Positions 1 to 6,980 of a stretch of 6,980 bases of DNA are shown piece by piece. The notes below the pieces were generated by a model, which saw only the letters and a program-made list of their open reading frames with translations, was not told the DNA's origin and did not search any database. Numbering within the stretch: position 1 is the first letter of the stretch; each line of letters starts with the position of its first letter. The translations under genes were made by a program, and so were the position numbers. The stretch is from Stomatobaculum longum (GTDB lineage Bacteria > Bacillota > Clostridia > Lachnospirales > Lachnospiraceae). The stretch covers positions 1-6,980 of the forward strand of contig CAJPKN010000083.1 of assembly GCA_905370385.1 (NCBI GenBank), written 5' to 3'.

Positions 1-481
1 GCATAAAGAGCTCCATGAGCCTTGCCTCCTTGCTGCCGAGGCGCATACAGTTCTTTGCGATCAGCTCCTGTTCTCCGGTGTCCAGGGTCACATTGCCGAG
101 CTCCAGCTTCTCGACCTGATAGCCGGAGCGCCGCGCGACACTCCGAATGCGCGCGAGCAGTTCCCGCATCGCAAAAGGCTTGGTGATGTAGTCATCCGCA
201 CCGGCATCGAGTCCCGTGATTTTGTCCTCAATCTGCGTCTTTGCGGTCAGGATAATCATGGGGGTTCTGTCCCCGTCCGCACGGAGGGCCCGCACGACGG
301 AAATTCCGTCCATCCGCGGCATCATCACGTCGAAGACCATGCAATCATAACTCCCGGCGCGCGCCTTCCTGAGCGCCTCTTCGCCGTCGTAGGCGGGATC
401 CGCCTCGTCTCCCTGATGACGGAGCACGGCGCAAACCGCGCGCGAAAGCTCCACCTCGTCCTCGGCAAACAAAAACTTCAT
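1..481 (-). CDS. OmpR/PhoB-family response regulator, 3' end cut off by window edge
   Basis: DNA-binding response regulator of a two-component system, presumably phosphorylated by a sensor kinase and then binding promoters. About 160 residues are visible. The receiver domain occupies roughly residues 1-115: acidic pair E7/D8, phospho-acceptor D51 within FDVMMPRMDG, T79 in ILTAK, and K101 in DDYITKPF. This is the complete active-site set. After a linker, the beginning of the winged-helix domain is seen near the left edge (LGSKEARLMELFM, resembling the first helix of OmpR/PhoB effector domains). The start ATG at 481-479 overlaps the stop of the upstream alarmone synthetase gene as ATGA and is preceded by a strong Shine-Dalgarno sequence. 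The C-terminal half of the DNA-binding domain and any partner histidine kinase gene would lie beyond position 1. The family call is firm; the regulated genes are unknown. Confidence 0.95.
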   Translation of the reverse strand, partial: MKFLFAEDEVELSRAVCAVLRHQGDEADPAYDGEEALRKARAGSYDCMVFDVMMPRMDGISVVRALRADGDRTPMIILTAKTQIEDKITGLDAGADDYITKPFAMRELLARIRSVARRSGYQVEKLELGNVTLDTGEQELIAKNCMRLGSKEARLMELFM

Positions 482-1104
482 ACTTCCTCCTTCCGTATCA
501 GGTTTCGTATGGTCTGCATCGAAAGATCGCAGGAGGCCAGATCGTCCGCGCAGCGCTTTAACTCGGCGGCAATCAGCGCGCGGTTCTCGCCCTCCCGCTT
601 ATAGTGCATCTCATGCTCAAGGCTCGCCCAGGAGTCCATGGCAATGGTGCGTATCTGCACCTCGGCAAAGAAAAGCCCCGGAATGCGACCGTACAAATCC
701 GCGGTCTCGATTTCGCAGCGCAAAATCAAATGTAAACTCCGGTAGCCGCTCGGCTTTACATTCTGAATATAATCCTTTTCCTCATCGATTGCCACACCGG
801 GCAGCGCCGCAAGCTTTGCCTTCACGCGGTAGATGTCGTCGACAAAGCGCGTCACAATCCGGAGTCCGATTGCATCCTTCATCTGATAGAGTGCGTTTTC
901 CGTAGTCTCCGCGAGCCCCCTGCGCTTTAACTTTTCCCGCATGCTGGCCTCGGTCTTTAAGCGGCTGGTCAGATGCTCAAAGCACTTGTGCTTTCCCTCC
1001 CGCACCGCCTCCTCGTTCCAGGATAGGATTTCAAGCTCCAGCCTCTTTTTCAGCTCGAGCAGGGTCTCCGTAAACTTGCCGTAAATACTCGTCTCTGCCA
1101 TCAT
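478..1104 (-). CDS. Small alarmone synthetase, RelQ/YjbM-like GTP pyrophosphokinase
   Basis: Transfers pyrophosphate from ATP to GDP or GTP to make (p)ppGpp, the stringent-response alarmone; cytoplasmic. The 208 residues form a single RelA/SpoT synthetase domain, with no HD hydrolase, TGS or ACT region, so it should make but not degrade alarmone. From memory the length and motif order match B. subtilis RelQ (about 211 residues). Motifs in order: SRLKTEAS (R48, K50, S54; ATP-binding face), KDAIGLRI (D77, the metal-binding Asp), FVDDI (88-91 region), DYIQNVKPSGYRSLH (111-125; Y121 stacks on the guanine base in the family) and EVQIRT...SWASLEHEMHYK (catalytic E148, R152, H164). No key residue is missing. 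The first two codons are both ATG. The upstream AAGAGG is 2 bases from the ATG at 1104 but 5 bases from the ATG at 1101, so the true start may be 1101 (207 residues). It is the first gene of a pair with the response regulator and is divergent from aroD. RelQ rather than RelP is judged from motif similarity only. Confidence 0.93.
   Translation of the reverse strand: MMAETSIYGKFTETLLELKKRLELEILSWNEEAVREGKHKCFEHLTSRLKTEASMREKLKRRGLAETTENALYQMKDAIGLRIVTRFVDDIYRVKAKLAALPGVAIDEEKDYIQNVKPSGYRSLHLILRCEIETADLYGRIPGLFFAEVQIRTIAMDSWASLEHEMHYKREGENRALIAAELKRCADDLASCDLSMQTIRNLIRKEEV
486..492 (-). promoter_or_regulatory. Ribosome binding site of the response regulator gene
   Basis: On the minus strand AAGGAGG lies 4 bases before the ATG at 481. 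It sits inside the last codons of the alarmone synthetase gene. It shows that the response regulator can recruit ribosomes itself as well as through the ATGA overlap, and it supports this start codon. Confidence 0.75.
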
Positions 1105-1106
1105 TG

Positions 1107-1112
1107 CCTCTT
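1107..1112 (-). promoter_or_regulatory. Ribosome binding site of the alarmone synthetase gene
   Basis: Minus-strand AAGAGG lies 2 bases before the ATG at 1104 and 5 bases before the in-frame ATG at 1101. The spacing favours the second ATG as the main initiation codon. Confidence 0.55.
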
Positions 1113-1122
1113 TTCTCTTCGC

Positions 1123-1151
1123 TTGCGTTTCTGAGTCCGCTCCGCTAAACT
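1123..1151 (+). promoter_or_regulatory. Possible sigma-A-type promoter for aroD
   Basis: TTGCGT at 1123-1128 and TAAACT at 1146-1151 are separated by exactly 17 bases, the optimal spacing. The -35 matches consensus at 3 of 6 positions (the important TTG) and the -10 at 4 of 6. Transcription would begin near 1158, giving a leader of about 23 bases, just enough for the ribosome binding site at 1168-1174. This is a weak match judged by eye. Confidence 0.35.
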
Positions 1152-1167
1152 AGCCCTGATTCATATT

Positions 1168-1174
1168 AGGGAGG
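1168..1174 (+). promoter_or_regulatory. Ribosome binding site of aroD
   Basis: AGGGAGG lies 6 bases before the ATG at 1181, a near-ideal Shine-Dalgarno sequence and spacing. It fixes the aroD start. Confidence 0.8.
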
Positions 1175-1180
1175 ATAGCC

Positions 1181-1966
1181 ATGCGCGAAGTTACACGAAA
1201 CCATTTGACACTCGGAAGCGGTCCCGTCAAAGTCGCGGTTCCGCTGCTCGGAAAAAACCGGGAAGAACTCTTTGCCGAACTGCGCCTGCTGCCCGATGCC
1301 TCGGCGAATCTCATCGAATGGCGCATTGACTGCCTCTCGCCCTTCCCCGCGGAAACGGAGTTTCTTGCCCTCGCGCGGGAAGTAAAACGCGAACTCGGAA
1401 CACTTCCTCTCCTCATCACCTTCCGTAGCTCATCGGAGGGCGGAAAACTCCCGCTCGATGCCGTCGACTATGCCGGGCTTCAGCTTCGGCTTGCGGAAGA
1501 AAAGATCCCTGACTTACTGGACGTGGAACTTTTTTCGGGACTCAAAGAGCCCGCATCCCACATTGCCGCGCTCAAGGCACACGGAATTCCCGTCATTGCC
1601 TCCCGGCACTTTTTTTCGGAGACGCCGCCCACGGAAGTGCTCCGCGAAACCTTGACCGCACTCCGGGATAGCGGCGCCGACATCCCGAAACTCGCAGTCA
1701 TGACAAAGAGCACGGAAGACCTCCTCACGCTCCTCGCGTTTTCCGCCAAATGGAGGCGCAATGCCGATCGCCCCTTTGTCCTGATCGGCATGGGACCGCA
1801 CGGCGTGCTGAGTCGCATTTCGGGTGCCGAATTCGGCTCCTGCCTGAGCTTCGGTGCGCTCCGAGAGAGCTCTGCCCCCGGCCAACTTCCCGCCCGGGAA
1901 TTAAAGCGAATCTTATCGCTCTTGTCCGAATATCCTGTCCCGGACGCGACGGAGCCCCGCAAATAA
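1181..1966 (+). CDS. aroD: Type I 3-dehydroquinate dehydratase (shikimate pathway)
   Basis: Dehydrates 3-dehydroquinate to 3-dehydroshikimate through a Schiff base on lysine, the third step of the shikimate route to aromatic amino acids; cytoplasmic. The 261 residues cover a full type I TIM-barrel enzyme (E. coli AroD is about 252). Visible active-site residues: E46 and R48 in EWRID, R82 in TFRSSSEGG, catalytic H143 in ASRHFFSETPP, Schiff-base K170 in PKLAVM, R212 in GVLSRISG, the FGSCLSFG loop (218-225), and Q235 before LPARELKRIL. From memory these fall at or within one position of the E. coli numbering. About ten extra residues at the C terminus (250-261) are unlike the family core and lie in the part that overlaps the convergent glycosyltransferase gene. 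It stands alone on the plus strand with its own ribosome binding site; no other shikimate gene is present. The aroD name follows function (type I); type II aroQ is excluded by the motifs. Confidence 0.97.
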   Translation: MREVTRNHLTLGSGPVKVAVPLLGKNREELFAELRLLPDASANLIEWRIDCLSPFPAETEFLALAREVKRELGTLPLLITFRSSSEGGKLPLDAVDYAGLQLRLAEEKIPDLLDVELFSGLKEPASHIAALKAHGIPVIASRHFFSETPPTEVLRETLTALRDSGADIPKLAVMTKSTEDLLTLLAFSAKWRRNADRPFVLIGMGPHGVLSRISGAEFGSCLSFGALRESSAPGQLPARELKRILSLLSEYPVPDATEPRK

Positions 1967-2908
1967 GAAGGGCAGTTCCCGCTCCGCGCGTATGAAAAAG
2001 CGGTCCCGCAGGGGCAGTTCCCGGTAGTAGCGCCGGTTTCGCGGCGAAAAGATCTCCCCGTAATCCCTTAGATTAACCCGCGTCAAAAAGTAGACCCGCC
2101 GCGCAGCCGAGACCGCCTCGCGGTGATAGCGACCGCCGCTCTCCCGGTCAAAGGCGCGGTAGAGCTCCCGCATCGCACGGGCATAGCGGTCCTGCTTCTT
2201 TTTGAAGTCGCCGCTCTTCATCTCCTCGGTCCAGGAGCCGGAGCCGTGGAAGCGGTACACGCTGTCAAAGCGGTCCGCATAGTGGCAGTAACCCTTGAGG
2301 GCGGAGAGGAGTTCCAGCGGCCTGTCCCCGACCGGGCAGCGGAAGTACCAGTCCGGTAGCTTTTCCACCACCTCTCGGCGCAGGAGCATGGCGCCGAAGG
2401 GGAAGCTGCCCGCCTTATCCACCAGCTCCGCCGGGCTCAAATCGCGGTCGCCGCGGTAAGGGCGCATGAGATTCCGGTTCACGAGTTCGCCGCGGTCGTT
2501 TTGCACCGCCGCCGCGTGCACCGTCATCGAGCAGTCCGGATGGGACTCCAGGTAACGCACTTGCCGCTCCAGTTTATCCGGATTGCACCAGTAATCGTCG
2601 CAGTCCATCAAGGCGATATACTTGCCGCGCGCCCGCGGAAAGTTAAAGATTCCCGAGATGTTTTGCCGTCCCCGACTGTACTGATTCTCCTCCTGTAAAA
2701 TCGGGAAGATTTTGTCCGGGTAGCGTGCGGCGTAGCGCCGTATGATATCCGCGGAGCCGTCGGTCGAAGCATCGTCGTGAATCAGAATTTCAATCTCAAA
2801 CGCCCCGCGCTGGGCGAGAAAGCCCTTTAGCGCCTGTTCCAGATAATTTGCGTGGTTATAGCAGACCGCACAAATGCTGACGAGCGGGCGCTCTTTTGTT
2901 GTCCTCAT
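1913..2908 (-). CDS. Family 2 glycosyltransferase, last gene of the surface-polysaccharide cluster
   Basis: Predicted inverting GT-A glycosyltransferase that adds a sugar from a nucleotide-sugar donor to a growing glycan; donor and acceptor cannot be read from the sequence. In 331 residues the GT2 features are: N-terminal strand VSICAVCYNHANYLEQAL (10-27), IHDDASTDGS (44-52; D45/D46 bind the nucleotide), the metal-binding DXD-like MDCDDYW (101-107), then NPDKLERQVRYLESHPDC, typical of capsule-type GT2 proteins. FPFGAMLLRREVV (169-181) and VGDRPLEL (193-200; D195 a candidate catalytic base) follow, then YRFHGSGSW near 218-226. No membrane anchor is obvious. Its ATG at 2908 overlaps the flippase stop as ATGA, and minus-strand AAGAGGG lies 8 bases upstream. 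The 3' end runs 54 bp into aroD in the opposite direction. A carrier-lipid-linked oligosaccharide substrate is inferred from the adjacent flippase. Confidence 0.9.
   Translation of the reverse strand: MRTTKERPLVSICAVCYNHANYLEQALKGFLAQRGAFEIEILIHDDASTDGSADIIRRYAARYPDKIFPILQEENQYSRGRQNISGIFNFPRARGKYIALMDCDDYWCNPDKLERQVRYLESHPDCSMTVHAAAVQNDRGELVNRNLMRPYRGDRDLSPAELVDKAGSFPFGAMLLRREVVEKLPDWYFRCPVGDRPLELLSALKGYCHYADRFDSVYRFHGSGSWTEEMKSGDFKKKQDRYARAMRELYRAFDRESGGRYHREAVSAARRVYFLTRVNLRDYGEIFSPRNRRYYRELPLRDRFFIRAERELPFLFAGLRRVRDRIFGQER
1945..1990. other. Imperfect inverted repeat spanning the aroD stop codon
   Basis: Arms 1945-1955 and 1981-1990 can pair over 10 bp (CGGAGC with GCTCCG, then GCG/C with its complement), with A1949 bulged out and a 25-base loop containing the aroD stop. 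There is no T-run after the stem on either strand, so it is not a canonical intrinsic terminator. It lies in coding sequence of the convergent glycosyltransferase and may be chance in GC-rich DNA, but it is the only terminator-like structure I found between the two convergent transcripts. Confidence 0.25.
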
Positions 2909-4343
2909 GCTTTTTTCCCTCTTGTCCGTATCAAGTTCCGAAGCTCGGCGAGCGTTTCGCGCTGAAAGACGAGTGAGAATATCCCGTAGAGCAGCACCCC
3001 CGCGGCGAGCTGGGAGAGCAACAGCAGCGGCGCGCGGAGCGCTATTCCCTCCATCCGGTAGACCGCTGTCCCCATCAGAATAGAAGAGAGCGCCGCCGGT
3101 GCGAGCTCGCGGTACTGCCTAAGCGGCCCGTAGCCGAGGAGCTTGCCGACCGGATAGGCATTTAAAGCCGTGCAGAGCGCCTCATCGACCGCCTTAAAAA
3201 CAAGCAGTCCCATCATGCCGTGGCGGAGGCTCAGCGCAAGGAGTACGGCACCGAGCAACTTCTTTATGCACTCTAGTTTCAGAAACCAGTCGCTGCGCCC
3301 GAGCGCCGTGACCATCTGCAAATTGCTGACATGCAGCGGCCAGAAGGCATAGCAGAGACAGAGAATTCTGAGGTAGGGTACGGAGAACAGCCAATCTTCG
3401 GTCAGGAGCGTGCGGATTAAGCTTGTCCCGACCGCCGCCATACCCGCCATCATCGGAAAAATCACGAAGGCGGAGAGCCTTAGGCTGCGGGAGAGGAGTT
3501 CCCTTAAGCTTTCCTTCTCGCTCTGGTGTCTCGCATAGGTCGGCAGCAACACGGACTGCATCGCCGCCGAGAGATTCGAGGTGATGAGCTTCGGAAACTG
3601 CTCCGCGCGATTGTAGCCGCCGAGCGCCGTCTTGGAATAATACTTTCCGATTAAGAGCCCGTAGAGATTATTCCAGAGTGTGTCGAGGAGGCCGGAGAGC
3701 AGTATCTTCCAGCCGAAGGAGAAGAGCCGCTCCACCCGGTTTAAGACGATGCCGCCGCGCGGCCGGAAGGAGACCGCAACAAAAAGTCCCAACATCAGAG
3801 CGATATGGTAGACCAACTGCTGCGCCGCCATCGCAAACACGCCGTAACCGCGCTGTGCCATGACAATCGCGACCGCGCCGGAGAGAATGACCGCAACCAT
3901 GGTCGCCTCAAAGAGTTTGCGGAACTGTAAGTTGCGCGCCACATAGGCAGTCTGCACCGAAATCACGGCGCCGGGAAACAGCACCAGTCCCATCGCGGTG
4001 AGCAGGGGCTGTAAGACCGGGGTCTCGTAATAAGCGGCAATGAAGGGGGCCGCCAGAACAAGGAGACCGTAGACCGGCACGGAAACCGCGAGGCTGATCC
4101 AAAAGACCGAGCTGAAATCCGCCTCCTCCACCCGCTCCGCCTGAATCAGGGCGGTCGCAAAGCCCGATTGCACGAAGACATTTGCGAGGGTGATGAAGAT
4201 CATAATCAGCCCTATGGTGCCGTACTCCGCCGGCGTCATGAGCCGCGCAAGGAGCAGCGCTACGACAAATTGAATGCCCTGCGCGCCGAGGAGCTCAAGC
4301 AATTTCCAGAACAGTCCCCCTGCGACGCTCTCTTCTCTCTGTC

Positions 4344-4347
<4 letters not shown>
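2905..4347 (-). CDS. Wzx/WzxC-type polysaccharide flippase (MOP superfamily)
   Basis: Integral membrane protein predicted to flip lipid-linked oligosaccharide units across the cytoplasmic membrane for surface-polysaccharide assembly. Its 480 residues are mostly hydrophobic segments with short charged loops, consistent with the 12-14 helices of the MOP export family. The N-terminal part is characteristic of the WzxC-like branch: FWKLLELLGAQGIQF, ARLMTPAEYGTIGL (about 34-47), then IFITLANVFVQSGFATALIQ (50-69). A second signature is the central LFSFGWKILLSGLLDTLWNN, GLLIGKYYSKTALGGYNRA and the Q-P-K-rich turn that follows. The length is usual for the family and the gene looks intact. The ATG at 4347 overlaps the upstream glycosyltransferase stop as ATGA, with no recognisable Shine-Dalgarno sequence in the usual window, so translation probably depends on reinitiation. 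The transported glycan (capsule, exopolysaccharide or wall polymer) cannot be determined. Confidence 0.92.
2917..2923 (-). promoter_or_regulatory. Ribosome binding site of the distal glycosyltransferase gene
   Basis: Minus-strand AAGAGGG lies 8 bases before the ATG at 2908, inside the final codons of the flippase gene. The spacer is A-rich. This supports the 2908 start over later internal starts. Confidence 0.6.

Positions 4348-6980
<2,633 letters not shown>

Larger units (their letters stand above)
1105..1180. promoter_or_regulatory. Divergent intergenic region between the alarmone synthetase gene and aroD
   Basis: These 76 bp are the only sizeable non-coding DNA in the window and must carry the starts of both divergent transcripts unless promoters lie inside the genes. 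For the leftward gene, the best -10-like hexamer I see is TAATAT on the minus strand (1168-1163), with no convincing -35 box upstream. No obvious inverted repeat operator or riboswitch is visible. Confidence 0.45.

Noticed and set aside
416..604. A 62-codon plus-strand open frame across the response regulator/alarmone synthetase junction
   Set aside because: It is antisense to both genes' conserved coding ends, with no ribosome binding site and no recognisable protein features.
1480..1962. A 160-codon open frame on the minus strand opposite aroD
   Set aside because: It is fully antisense to a conserved enzyme, has a serine/arginine-rich composition and no ribosome binding site or family resemblance that I can see.
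1970..2023. A 12-bp direct repeat GGGCAGTTCCCG at 1970-1981 and 2012-2023
   Set aside because: It encodes the repeated short peptide RELP in the glycosyltransferase C terminus and has only two copies, with nothing resembling an attachment site or array.

Overview
The window is about 7 kb of densely packed, GC-rich bacterial chromosome (clearly above 50% GC by eye; not computed). Gene content points to a high-GC Bacillota of the clostridial/Lachnospiraceae kind: a RelQ-like small alarmone synthetase, a streptococcal-type tryptophanyl-tRNA synthetase, strong AGGAGG-like ribosome binding sites and almost no intergenic DNA. The assignment is inference; there is no rRNA or other phylogenetic marker here. 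I see no tRNA, rRNA, CRISPR array, insertion sequence or prophage part.

Layout, left to right. (1) Positions 1-1104, minus strand: a two-gene signalling unit. A synthetase-only (p)ppGpp synthetase is read first, and an OmpR/PhoB-type response regulator overlaps it by ATGA; the regulator runs off the left edge. (2) A 76-bp divergent intergenic region (1105-1180), the only real gap in the window. (3) Positions 1181-1966, plus strand: aroD, a complete type I 3-dehydroquinate dehydratase with all expected active-site residues. It is the only plus-strand gene. (4) Positions 1913-6980, minus strand: one tightly coupled gene train read right to left. It holds the 3' end of a glycogen debranching enzyme gene, trpS, a GT2 glycosyltransferase, a Wzx-type polysaccharide flippase and a second GT2 glycosyltransferase. 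The junction overlaps are 11, 4, 4 and 4 bp. The last gene collides with aroD tail to tail, and the two coding regions share 54 bp.

How the genes work together. The two glycosyltransferases and the flippase look like the distal part of a cell-surface polysaccharide pathway: build an oligosaccharide on a lipid carrier, then flip it. No initiating transferase, polymerase or nucleotide-sugar synthesis gene is visible, so the rest must lie elsewhere. Their coupling to trpS and a glycogen-degrading enzyme mixes housekeeping, storage-carbon and envelope genes in one transcript. The alarmone synthetase/response regulator pair is the most suggestive system here: it would place stringent-response nucleotide synthesis and a two-component regulator under shared expression. 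No wholly novel system is evident; the interest lies mostly in gene arrangement and overlaps.
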